31,165 bases of DNA, taken from contig DDUM01000068.1 of assembly GCA_002344795.1 (NCBI GenBank), forward strand, positions 106,232 through 137,396. Direction: 5' to 3'. The translations under genes and the position numbers were made by a program. Below, piece after piece: positions 23,631 to 31,019 of the stretch. The notes below the pieces were generated by a model, which was not told the origin of the DNA, made no database searches, and saw only the letters and a list, made by a program, of their open reading frames with translations. The number at the start of each line of letters is the position of its first letter. The first letter of the stretch is position 1. The DNA is from Flammeovirgaceae bacterium UBA2338 (GTDB taxonomy: Bacteria; Bacteroidota; Bacteroidia; Cytophagales; Cyclobacteriaceae).

Positions 23631-23852
23631 TCAATTGCAACCGCAGCCTCCACTGGTTTTCGCTCCTCCTCCTCCAGAGCTACCCTCCCTGATGGTGAAT
23701 ACGTATTGTTCAAATCCGCGCGCACCAGAATAACCGGGGCGCATTTCATAATCATTTAGATACACCCTTTGGTAAGGCTTCACCATTTGGCAGGACGCCA
23801 ATGCAGTGGCAAAAAAGAGCAGCAACAAATATTTTAAAAGGCTGGGTTTCAT
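23631..23852 (-). CDS. DUF4266 small lipoprotein with Gly/Cys-rich tail
   Basis: 73 residues. The N-terminus is a lipoprotein signal with lipobox LASC (Cys at about 20). The mature 54 residues hold KPYQRVYLNDYEMRPG, then GFEQYVFTIREGSSGGGGAK and end TSGGCGCN. Such a glycine run with paired cysteines at the extreme C-terminus recalls modified-peptide precursors or a metal/redox tag, but no such role is established. It overlaps apbE by four bases. FMN attachment by ApbE is possible, yet the usual D-x-x-S/T-G-A-S/T target is not matched exactly. Confidence 0.85.
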   Translation of the reverse strand: MKPSLLKYLLLLFFATALASCQMVKPYQRVYLNDYEMRPGYSGARGFEQYVFTIREGSSGGGGAKTSGGCGCN

Positions 23853-24781
23853 GAATCCCTAAAGTTAACCTTTATATTTTTTGATGTAAACACCTTATTG
23901 TTTTCATCTACGATCAAAGCGTGGGTTTGGGGCAATTGTTTTACAAAATGCAACCCCACTTCCACGCCCATAGTAAAAACCGCTGTGGCCAATGCATCCG
24001 AAAGCTCAGCACTGGGACTTACGATGGTCACGCTTTTAATGCCGCTTACTGGCAAACCTGTCTTAGGATCAATCGTGTGTGAATACCTCTTGCCTTGGTA
24101 CTCAAAATATTGTTCATAGTCGCCCGATGTAGCCACGGAAGCATCCTTGATCGGTATCCATGCCATCACTTTTTCTTTGCCATTGGGATCGGCAATGGCC
24201 ACTTTCCAAAGCGTTCCATCCAAACGTGTGCCCCAGGCTGTGAGGTCTCCGCTTGCGTTGATCACTCCGGATTCAATTCTTTTTTCCAAAAGTAGGGCCT
24301 TCACCTTATCTGCAGCATAGCCTTTACCAATGGCACCAAACCCAATGTGCATTCCTGCTGTCATCAACTTCACTTTATTATCGCCCGACAATTCAATTTT
24401 TTGATAACCCACTTTTTGTAAAGTCTGTTGACTTAACTTTTTATCAGGTAATGAAAATGAATCTCCTTTAAAATTGTAAAGTTTTTTTAAAACCCCGGCA
24501 GTAATATCAAATGCGCCTTGTGTTAGTTTTGAAATACCCAGGCTACGTTGAATAATTTGAAATGTTTCTGCATCGACTTCAACAAAACGCTTTCCGGCAG
24601 CTTGATTGATTTGAGCCGTTTGTGAGGTCTCAGAAAATTCGGTAAGCAAAACTTCAATTCTTTTGACTTCTGCAATACATTCATCCAATAAATTTTCTCC
24701 CTCCTCCTCTCGTGCGATCAGTACAAACTCAAAAGCAGATCCCATGAGCTTCGCACTCCTTCGGAACTCCTTTTTCATCAT
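23849..24781 (-). CDS. apbE: FAD:protein FMN transferase (ApbE family)
   Basis: 310 residues. It transfers FMN from FAD to a Ser/Thr of a target protein, with Mg2+. Family blocks are KLMGSAFEFVLIA, GAFDITAGVLKKLY, the glycine block MHIGFGAIGKGYAADKVK, VINASGDLTAWG, and RYSHTIDPKTGLPV (HTIDP is diagnostic) followed by SDALATAVFTMG. Unlike most family members it has no signal peptide: the enzyme core begins about residue 11. It overlaps the thioredoxin gene (ATGATGA) and the DUF4266 gene by four bases each, so its target is probably encoded in this operon. Confidence 0.93.
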   Translation of the reverse strand: MMKKEFRRSAKLMGSAFEFVLIAREEEGENLLDECIAEVKRIEVLLTEFSETSQTAQINQAAGKRFVEVDAETFQIIQRSLGISKLTQGAFDITAGVLKKLYNFKGDSFSLPDKKLSQQTLQKVGYQKIELSGDNKVKLMTAGMHIGFGAIGKGYAADKVKALLLEKRIESGVINASGDLTAWGTRLDGTLWKVAIADPNGKEKVMAWIPIKDASVATSGDYEQYFEYQGKRYSHTIDPKTGLPVSGIKSVTIVSPSAELSDALATAVFTMGVEVGLHFVKQLPQTHALIVDENNKVFTSKNIKVNFRDS

Positions 24782-25209
24782 TCCGCAAAGTAGGTACTCA
24801 ACATTGAGATGAATTGCGCTGTGTCTTGATTTTTGTAGGAAAGTGTAGACAAAACGGATTGATCTGAATTCAATAAAACAATGTGAGGGAACTGTCCTTT
24901 TGGATTGTACTTTTCCGCCAACACTTCGTTTTGTTTTTCTAAAGCTTTGCTGAGTTTTTTCCTTTGTGGGAAATCGGCTTTCAACAAAATCAAATGATCG
25001 CTGGCATAAAGTTGAAATTGCTCATCTGACAATACTGTTTTTTGAAACCGAATACAGGGTGCACACCAATCTGATCCGGAAAAAATAAGCAGCACAGGTT
25101 TATGTGTAGCTTTTGAAGAGGCAAATGCCTCCTCCGCATTGTCATGAATCTGCGCCTCCACAAAAGAAGCAATCAATAGTAATACAGATACGACCCACAC
25201 TTTTTTCAC
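24778..25209 (-). CDS. Secreted thioredoxin-like protein, CAPC active site
   Basis: 143 residues with a signal peptide (about 1-19, ending FVEAQ). A single thioredoxin fold follows, with the active site in FSGSDWCAPCIRFQ (WCxxC) and cis-Pro region GQFPHIVLLNSD. It should act as a periplasmic dithiol/disulfide protein, possibly keeping the cysteines of the DUF4266 protein reduced. It is the first gene of the DUF3570 operon and its stop overlaps apbE. Confidence 0.9.
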   Translation of the reverse strand: MKKVWVVSVLLLIASFVEAQIHDNAEEAFASSKATHKPVLLIFSGSDWCAPCIRFQKTVLSDEQFQLYASDHLILLKADFPQRKKLSKALEKQNEVLAEKYNPKGQFPHIVLLNSDQSVLSTLSYKNQDTAQFISMLSTYFAE

Positions 25210-25254
25210 AGGTACAATTTAACCCAAATTATGCATTACAAGAATACAAAATAA

Positions 25255-26127
25255 TCAAAGACTCCGCCATAAATAGAGTGTCGCATACGCCTCCCAACCT
25301 TTATACTTCACAAACACCTCCCGTATTTCATCCAGGGTGGGTTTTCGATCCAATTTCAAAAATGTACGCAGCGCGTTGCTGATACCAGCGTCTTCCAATG
25401 GAAAAGCATCCGGATAACGGAACGTTTTCATCAATGCATAGTTGGCTGTCCAGTTGCCAATACCTTTGATCTTCATCAGCTTTTCTTTGGCGTCCACCAA
25501 TGACAAACCTTTCAACTTTTCTTTTGAAATAGTTCCATCCAAAAATGCTTCTGAAATACCAATCGTGTAGCGTGCCTTTTGTCTGCTGAATTTAATCTTT
25601 AACAAATCCTCCATCGTGAGGTGCGTTACAATACCCGGTTCAGGAAATAAAAAATATTCTTTGTCGGCATACACCAGCTTCTTACCATACTCCCGCACAA
25701 ACTGCTGCTTCAGTGTATACGCAAAACTCAGGTTGATTTGTTGCCCCAGCACGGCCCATACCAACGATTCGTACAAATCGGGCTGTCCCACGATGCGATA
25801 ACCATAATACTGTTTGGTCAATTGAGATAAGAAAGGATCATTGGCCGCCATGGCATAAAAGGGCTTCAAATCCTTATCCAAATCAAACCACTCTATTATA
25901 TAGTGTTCAATCTTCCTTTTGATCTCATCGCTGGGTTCCGCAATAGGAAAATCAACGATCAGCTTTGAATCCAATGAAGAGACTTTAAATAAGATCTTTT
26001 CACCTTCATAGTTCACGAGTTTGTACACCGCCTCGCCCTCAACTTTATGGAGCAGTTCTCTAGGCGAACGCTCCAAAAAGTGAAGGCACTCTTTATAACG
26101 AAATTCTGGTGGTAAGGAAATTTCCAT
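25255..26127 (-). CDS. alkA: DNA-3-methyladenine glycosylase II (AlkA-type)
   Basis: 290 residues. It excises alkylated purines from DNA. An N-terminal AlkA-like domain is followed by the HhH-GPD core: SLVWAVLGQQINLSFAYTL, then the hairpin LMKIKGIGNWTANYALM and the catalytic aspartate in FPLEDAGISNAL. It lies near an Oxygenase-NA gene and an Ada-like domain gene, which supports an alkylation-repair role. A generic HhH-GPD glycosylase is the alternative. Confidence 0.9.
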   Translation of the reverse strand: MEISLPPEFRYKECLHFLERSPRELLHKVEGEAVYKLVNYEGEKILFKVSSLDSKLIVDFPIAEPSDEIKRKIEHYIIEWFDLDKDLKPFYAMAANDPFLSQLTKQYYGYRIVGQPDLYESLVWAVLGQQINLSFAYTLKQQFVREYGKKLVYADKEYFLFPEPGIVTHLTMEDLLKIKFSRQKARYTIGISEAFLDGTISKEKLKGLSLVDAKEKLMKIKGIGNWTANYALMKTFRYPDAFPLEDAGISNALRTFLKLDRKPTLDEIREVFVKYKGWEAYATLYLWRSL

Positions 26128-26157
26128 ATCGATGATCGTTCATAACAAAAAAAGTCC

Positions 26158-27261
26158 TTAGAGTGAAAATCCTGCCGTAAGTGTGGCAAAGTCAGCCACT
26201 TCAAGATGTGTCTTCAGGGATACTCCAATGAACCATAGGTTCGAGATTCTATATCCAACAAAATACCGCTGATACCAGTTGGTGTCAATGTCGGGATTAT
26301 GCGCTGTAACATAGCGAGCAATTTGCTGGCCAAAAAAAGCTTTACCAAAAAACAAATAGTGATGAATTCCAAGAGAAGCAATTTTTGTTTGATAAACATC
26401 TCCACTGCGCTCTTCATACACCTTGCTTATAGGATCATAGTAAAATTCACCACCTAAACCCAGTGCATTTATTTTACTAAGCCTTTTTACTAAACTGATA
26501 TTGATTCCAGTTACCAATCTCCTTTCTTCAGGTATTGGATCATAAGCTTTCGCAATTCTCGGTCCTGAAAATAAATGCACAAGTAATTCCAAGTCTTTCC
26601 TTTGCAGGGGAGCACGTTTTCGAGGGACTAATCGTTGAGGGGAAAATTTATATTGAAAGCCCACTCCTGCAGTTGGATAATTAATTCCATAGTTTGGAAT
26701 CCTAGTACCCCCATTTGAAATATGATTAAACTGAAAGGCCAAATTGACATGAGTGTGTGTAGAAATTGAATAAGATAAATTAGTTCCTATCGTAAGTAAG
26801 TAGCTAAGCGGCATGCTGTAAAAAAAATTATTCGGATTGGTCTGATCATCGTGTACCTTGTTCATATAAGACGGGCCAGCACCAGCCCGAAAAGATAAGG
26901 CCGTTCGATTCTTTTTTATTAGATGCGGTTCTACATAAAAAACAAGGCTGATCGCTTTCCCCAATTCATTGGGATTTCCGAAATTCGAATACATGAGTGA
27001 AATCCCATTTTTAGTATAGCAATTACAGTTATCCCATGCAGCTTTGGTGTTCTTAGTCCATCCTAAATCTAATTCAAAAAGCACTGGCGAAGATTTAGCT
27101 ACCCCTCCCAATTCGAATTTGTGAAACAGAATGGTTCCCATTTGCACCTTGGCACCAACTGAAAATGAAGTTGAATCTCTATTGAATTCTGCATTTGCCC
27201 AGCCGTTGAAATGCACCAGTAGCACGAATACAAAAAGGCCGATTAGCCTTGGGGTTTTCAT
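26158..27261 (-). CDS. PagL-like lipid A deacylase / acyloxyacyl hydrolase family outer-membrane protein
   Basis: 367 residues from the ATG at 27261 (an upstream TTG or ATG at 27291 adds 10 residues before the signal peptide). Signal peptide, then a beta-barrel-like sequence. The PagL active-site pattern is seen in LAFQFNHISNGGTRIPNYGI, with His and Ser spaced as in PagL (HxS), and the preceding AGAGPSYMNKVH. PagL itself is only about 180 residues; this protein has a C-terminal extension of similar size that looks like a second set of strands. It may trim acyl chains from lipid A or another lipid. It sits between the alkA and oxygenase genes without evident functional link. Confidence 0.8.
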   Translation of the reverse strand: MKTPRLIGLFVFVLLVHFNGWANAEFNRDSTSFSVGAKVQMGTILFHKFELGGVAKSSPVLFELDLGWTKNTKAAWDNCNCYTKNGISLMYSNFGNPNELGKAISLVFYVEPHLIKKNRTALSFRAGAGPSYMNKVHDDQTNPNNFFYSMPLSYLLTIGTNLSYSISTHTHVNLAFQFNHISNGGTRIPNYGINYPTAGVGFQYKFSPQRLVPRKRAPLQRKDLELLVHLFSGPRIAKAYDPIPEERRLVTGINISLVKRLSKINALGLGGEFYYDPISKVYEERSGDVYQTKIASLGIHHYLFFGKAFFGQQIARYVTAHNPDIDTNWYQRYFVGYRISNLWFIGVSLKTHLEVADFATLTAGFSL

Positions 27262-27371
27262 AACTTTGAAATAACAGAAGGCAAACGACAATTAAAAACG
27301 AAATCCTGATTTCCGACTCGATTAGCAAGAATCGGTTCCTCATTGATATATAAATCAGTCATGTTTACTGG

Positions 27372-28070
27372 ATGAAGCAACAATTCTCAATAAACTGGAA
27401 CCGGGCAGAGGAACATTTGAATGCCAAAGGCTATGCCGTTATCCCTTCTGTTCTTGATAGGAACGCATGTCAATCGTTAATTAGCAAGTATGACGAAGTG
27501 GCTCTTTACCGCAGCGTCATCAATATGCAGCGCTACCGATTTGGAAAAGGCGAATACAAATATTTTAATTATCCGTTACCTGCTGTTGTAAAAACATTGA
27601 GAACCAATTTATACACACCTTTATCGCACATTGCCAATCAGTGGATGAAGTTGCTCAAAATAGACACTTCCTTCCCTCCTGAACACAACACCTTTATTGA
27701 AAATTGTCATGCCGCGCAGCAAGTGCGTCCCACTCCTCTTATATTAAAGTACGAGACAAGTGGATTCAATACGTTGCATCAGGATTTATATGGAGATATT
27801 TTCTTTCCTTTTCAAGTCATCTTTATGCTCACACAAAAAGGAAGCGATTACGAAGGGGGCGAACTGGTACTCACGGAACAAACCCCAAGAGCGCAATCCA
27901 AAGCAGAAGTAATTCATGCCGACAAAGGTGACGCTGTGATTATCACCACCAATTTCAGACCCATTCATGGATCGAAAGGATATTATCGCGCCAAAGTAAA
28001 ACACGGAGTGAGCGAAGTAAAATCAGGAACACGTTATACCTTGGGTATTGTATTCCATGATGCGACATAG
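27372..28070 (+). CDS. 2OG-Fe(II) oxygenase, Oxygenase-NA family (formerly DUF2086)
   Basis: 232 residues, full length. The double-stranded beta-helix core reads NTLHQDLYGDIFFPFQVIFM (iron ligands His and Asp, HxD), GGELVLTEQTPRAQSKAEVI, and the second His in TTNFRPIHGSKGYYR followed by SGTRYTLGIVFHDA with the 2-oxoglutarate arginine. This matches the Oxygenase-NA family, predicted from gene neighbourhoods to act on nucleic acids. Here it overlaps an Ada-like zinc-domain gene and lies near alkA, so DNA or RNA dealkylation is a reasonable inference. No activity is established for this protein. Confidence 0.9.
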   Translation: MKQQFSINWNRAEEHLNAKGYAVIPSVLDRNACQSLISKYDEVALYRSVINMQRYRFGKGEYKYFNYPLPAVVKTLRTNLYTPLSHIANQWMKLLKIDTSFPPEHNTFIENCHAAQQVRPTPLILKYETSGFNTLHQDLYGDIFFPFQVIFMLTQKGSDYEGGELVLTEQTPRAQSKAEVIHADKGDAVIITTNFRPIHGSKGYYRAKVKHGVSEVKSGTRYTLGIVFHDAT

Positions 28071-28320
28071 CGACATTACTAAAAGTGAATTAGCACTTCA
28101 GATCAAGTCGGGTGAAATTACCCTTGCAGGAAATGCTCGTTTAAAAATTTATGGTTTACTGAGTTGTAAATCGGGCAAGCGCATGCAGCTGCACATCCGG
28201 GTTTTCTTTGCCAATGAAAAAGAAGCCATTCAATCAGGATATCGCCCTTGCGGGAATTGTATGTCTTCCTCCTACATTAAATGGAAGTCACTAGTCAATA
28301 AGGCACCAAGACACAAATAA
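28057..28320 (+). CDS. Ada metal-binding-domain-like protein
   Basis: 87 residues from the ATG at 28057 (28060 is equally possible; TTG at 28048 is less likely). It overlaps the oxygenase gene by 14 bases in another frame, implying coupling. The core GNARLKIYGLLSCKSGKRMQ, then RVFFANEKEAIQSGYRPCGN and CM, matches the N-terminal zinc domain of Ada. Only three cysteines are present (37, 65, 68): the residue in the place of Ada's methyl-accepting Cys38 is not cysteine. No methyltransferase or AraC domain follows. The last residues (APRHK) are read from the palindromic repeat that follows. Confidence 0.85.
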   Translation: MMRHSDITKSELALQIKSGEITLAGNARLKIYGLLSCKSGKRMQLHIRVFFANEKEAIQSGYRPCGNCMSSSYIKWKSLVNKAPRHK

Positions 28321-28346
28321 ATTTAGTGCCTTTGTGTCTTCGTGGC
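28302..28346. repeat. GGCACCAAGACACAAA palindrome
   Basis: AAGACACAAA in 28302-28317 pairs perfectly with TTTGTGTCTT at 28331-28340; the outer GGCACC and CGTGGC extend the stem with two mismatches. The form resembles the dispersed CTTTGTGTCTTTGTG-type intergenic repeats. It overlaps the 3' end of the Ada-like gene. Confidence 0.7.
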
Positions 28347-28458
28347 ACATCAGGTAGAGTACACATTGCTGGCGGCCGGTGTTGTCACCGATCCTTCACA
28401 ATCATTTGCTCCTGACATCCATTTGAGTAAATTAAGCTTTCTTAAAACCTATATCTGT

Positions 28459-29859
28459 ATGAAGTCCATCCAATCCATGCTCATTGTAATGTTCCTGAGC
28501 AGTAGTCTATTGACGTACGCCCAAAATGATCAGGCGCTTACGCGGGAAATTTTCAAAGAACTTATTGAAATCAACACCACCCATTCCACCGGCAACACCA
28601 CGGAGGCTGCCGAAGCCATGGCCGCACGACTCAAAGCAGCAGGCTTCGAAGACAAAGACCTCTTTATTGGCGGCCCAACTCCCGACAGAGGGAACCTGGT
28701 AGCCACAATGCGCGGCACCGGAAAAAAGAAACCCGTTATATTGATGGCACACATCGATGTGGTGGAAGCCAATCCTACCGACTGGTCTTTCGACCCGTTT
28801 AAGTTTCAGGAAATTGATGGCTACTACTACGCCCGCGGCAGCAGCGATGACAAAGCCATGGCCTCCATTTTTATTGCCAATCTCATCCGCTTGAAAAAAG
28901 AAAACTACCAACCCGAACGCGACATCATGGTGGCATTGACAGCCGATGAAGAAGGAGGCGATCACAACGGTATCGCCTGGCTGCTTGAAAATTATCCTCC
29001 ATTTAAAACAGCTGAGTTTGCCATCAACGAAGGCGGTGGCGGGCAGGCCAAGGACGGAAAGAAGGTATTGAATGGCGTACAATTGAGCGAAAAGGTATTT
29101 CAAAGTTTTACGCTGGAGGTCAAAGATCCGGGTGGGCACAGTTCACTCCCTCGCAAGGACAACCCAATTTATCATTTGGCCAAAGCGTTGACCAACCTCT
29201 CCGCTTACGATTTTCCTATCAACCTCAATGATGGCACGCGCGCTTTCTTTGAGCGTTCCGCTAAAATAGAAACAGGACAACTGGCTGCAGATATGAAAGG
29301 AATTATTCAAAACCCTCCCGATGCCGGAGCAGTAGAAAGATTCTCGGCTACACCTTATTATAATGCACTGTTGCGCACCACCTGTGTAGCTACCATGCTG
29401 GAGGCAGGACATGCAGAAAACGCATTGCCACAAACGGCTACTGCTATAGTGAATTGCAGAATATTACCGGGAGAAGACCCGGCAAAAATTAAGCAACAAC
29501 TGATCAGCGTATTTGACGACAACAGAATCACCGTTACGCCCATAGCCCCGGCCAAAGCCAGTCCACCCTCCCCTCTCGACCCGCAGGTAGTAGGGCCTAT
29601 TGAAAAAGTGACGGCTAAAATGTGGCCTGGTGTTCCCGTGATCCCGGTAATGTCTACCGGAGCTACCGATGGCGCATACACCCGCAATGCAGGCATCCCT
29701 ACCTACGGTGTTTCAGGCCTGTTCAGCGACATTGACGACAAGCGCGCCCACGGTAAGGACGAGCGCATCAATGTAAAAGCCTACTACGAGGGGCAAGAGT
29801 TTTTGTACCAACTGACCAAAGAGCTGACCCAACCGATAAAGGTGGGGTCGAAGAGGTAG
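28459..29859 (+). CDS. Secreted M20-family metallopeptidase
   Basis: 466 residues from the ATG at 28459; the longer GTG start at 28342 lies in the repeat and would put a non-signal extension in front of the signal peptide (MKSIQSMLIVMFLSSSLLTYAQ is 22 residues, positions 1-22 here). Zinc ligands and catalytic residues are visible: LMAHIDVVEAN, YARGSSDDKAMAS, the Glu-Glu pair in LTADEEGGDHNG, and the dimerisation domain after KVFQSFTLEVKDPGGHSSLP. It probably hydrolyses dipeptides or N-acyl amino acids in the periplasm or outside. A strong terminator follows. Confidence 0.9.
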   Translation: MKSIQSMLIVMFLSSSLLTYAQNDQALTREIFKELIEINTTHSTGNTTEAAEAMAARLKAAGFEDKDLFIGGPTPDRGNLVATMRGTGKKKPVILMAHIDVVEANPTDWSFDPFKFQEIDGYYYARGSSDDKAMASIFIANLIRLKKENYQPERDIMVALTADEEGGDHNGIAWLLENYPPFKTAEFAINEGGGGQAKDGKKVLNGVQLSEKVFQSFTLEVKDPGGHSSLPRKDNPIYHLAKALTNLSAYDFPINLNDGTRAFFERSAKIETGQLAADMKGIIQNPPDAGAVERFSATPYYNALLRTTCVATMLEAGHAENALPQTATAIVNCRILPGEDPAKIKQQLISVFDDNRITVTPIAPAKASPPSPLDPQVVGPIEKVTAKMWPGVPVIPVMSTGATDGAYTRNAGIPTYGVSGLFSDIDDKRAHGKDERINVKAYYEGQEFLYQLTKELTQPIKVGSKR

Positions 29860-29880
29860 GATAGCACCACACTCCCAGTT

Positions 29881-29911
29881 AAGAAAACCTGCTTTTTAAG
29901 CAGGTTTTCTT
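29881..29911 (+). terminator. Terminator after the M20 peptidase
   Basis: AAGAAAACCTGCTT (29881-29894) pairs perfectly with AAGCAGGTTTTCTT (29898-29911) around a 3-base loop, followed by GTTTCTGATTTTTT. Confidence 0.9.
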
Positions 29912-30046
29912 GTTTCTGATTTTTTAACAAAGATTTATGTAAACCCTATTAGCGAAAACACTATATTAGAAGTATAAGTAATTCACACAATTAAACAATA
30001 TTGCTTATTACCAATTAATACAGAATTGATAACCAAAACAATAGCC

Positions 30047-30550
30047 ATGAAAAAAACACTCCTTATTCTAATTCTAGTCGGATTAATACAATCAATTTAT
30101 GCACAAGAGTTAAGCTTAGAATTAAATCAATATTCTGATCCAATTGAACTAGGAAAGAATGCTAGGTATAATTTAGTGTTAACAAATAACACAAATGAAG
30201 ATATAATTTTATTCTATTCTCCAATGTCGGACTATGGCGTGGGGGGTTTTGAATATACAATAAGCTGCAATGGCAATCAGATTTTACACAGAAGTACGGA
30301 TGGATCTGATACAAATGAAGGTTTTGGCGAGAACCGTATTGGCAAATTACCTCCTGGTGAAAGTAAGACAATATTAGGGTTAAGAAGTTTTCCTCTTAAT
30401 GAGGCAGGGAAATATGATATTCAAATTACATACTACCAAGACCCATCTGGTCTAGTTGACCGTTGGGCAGAAAATAAAAAAGCAAAAAAATCAGCACAGG
30501 GGATAACTAAATTCAATGTAAAATTGAATGAGACAATAGAAGTAGAATAA
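30047..30550 (+). CDS. Small secreted protein of unknown function
   Basis: 167 residues from the ATG at 30047 (an upstream TTG at 30026 would precede the signal peptide). The signal peptide is MKKTLLILILVGLIQSIYAQ. The mature part looks like a single beta-sandwich: LELNQYSDPIELGKNARYNL, VLTNNTNEDIILFYSP, then LPPGESKTILGL and AGKYDIQITYY, the pattern of Ig-like bacterial inhibitor or adhesion domains. No catalytic motif is seen. The codons are markedly AT-rich compared with the M20 gene, which may indicate recent acquisition. No confident family name. Confidence 0.75.
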   Translation: MKKTLLILILVGLIQSIYAQELSLELNQYSDPIELGKNARYNLVLTNNTNEDIILFYSPMSDYGVGGFEYTISCNGNQILHRSTDGSDTNEGFGENRIGKLPPGESKTILGLRSFPLNEAGKYDIQITYYQDPSGLVDRWAENKKAKKSAQGITKFNVKLNETIEVE

Positions 30551-30660
30551 TGTTTTCAAATAGACAGAAAATGACAAACTATAATTATTGTATATCTCTG
30601 TTTTTTGATCGCCTTTACTAAAAAAATGACTGCTTCTTTGAGCTTAAATCACAGCTTAAA

Positions 30661-30750
30661 GAGAGAGTAGGCTCCATCAATTTAAAAGCCTACTACGAAG
30701 TATCGGAATTCCTTTATCAATTAACCAAGAAGGTGACCCTACTGGCTTAA
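30661..30750 (+). pseudogene. Decayed C-terminal remnant of an M20 peptidase
   Basis: The frame from 30661 reads ERVGSINLKAYYEVSEFLYQ then LTKKVTLLA and stop, closely matching the end of the M20 peptidase at 28459-29859 (ERINVKAYYEGQEFLYQLTK). The rest of the gene is absent. It is the tail of a lost duplicate or of a deleted paralogue, with the small secreted gene lying between the two copies. Confidence 0.75.
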
Positions 30751-30789
30751 GTCTATGGCAAGTGGCATGGCATGCGGGTGACTTAAGCC
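30744..30789. repeat. Long-loop inverted repeat after the peptidase remnant
   Basis: GGCTTAAGTC (30744-30753) is the exact reverse complement of GACTTAAGCC (30780-30789), with a 26-base loop containing repeated TGGCA words. There is no U-run. It overlaps the stop of the remnant. The rest of 30790-30957 shows no gene; 30883-30912 (TTTGCCTC, CGCGCCTTTGCAG) resembles dispersed intergenic repeats but is too short to assert. Confidence 0.45.
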
Positions 30790-30957
30790 TTCCAAATAAA
30801 TTGTAAGCTTCCACCAAAGGGCAGGCACATATAGCTTGTAAAGGCAAGATCATTTCAAGTTACCAAAATCAATAATTTAAACTTTGCCTCTCCGCGCCTT
30901 TGCAGTTAACCATTGTACAGTAAAAAATACCAACCCATTAAAAATTCTTTTTCATTT

Positions 30958-30988
30958 CTTGTATAGTTAGGATTCCTTACTATATTTG
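30958..30988 (+). promoter_or_regulatory. Bacteroidota-type promoter of the thioredoxin-like gene
   Basis: TATATTTG (30981-30988) is a perfect TAnnTTTG -7 element, preceded after exactly 19 bases by CTTG (30958-30961), one base off the -33 TTTG. The transcript would start about 25 bases before the ATG at 31020. This is the clearest promoter in the window. Confidence 0.75.
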
Positions 30989-31019
30989 TAATTTACTTTT
31001 AAACAAAACACAATTACTC

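Noticed and set aside
28342..28458. GTG start extending the M20 peptidase by 39 residues
   Set aside because: The extension begins inside a repeat and precedes a clear signal peptide at 28459.
28507..29139. 210-codon open frame on the minus strand inside the M20 peptidase
   Set aside because: Antisense to conserved zinc-site motifs; composition is that of a shadow frame.
30626..30750. Small gene from the ATG at 30626
   Set aside because: That ATG is out of frame with the peptidase-like remnant, and the only recognisable part is the remnant.
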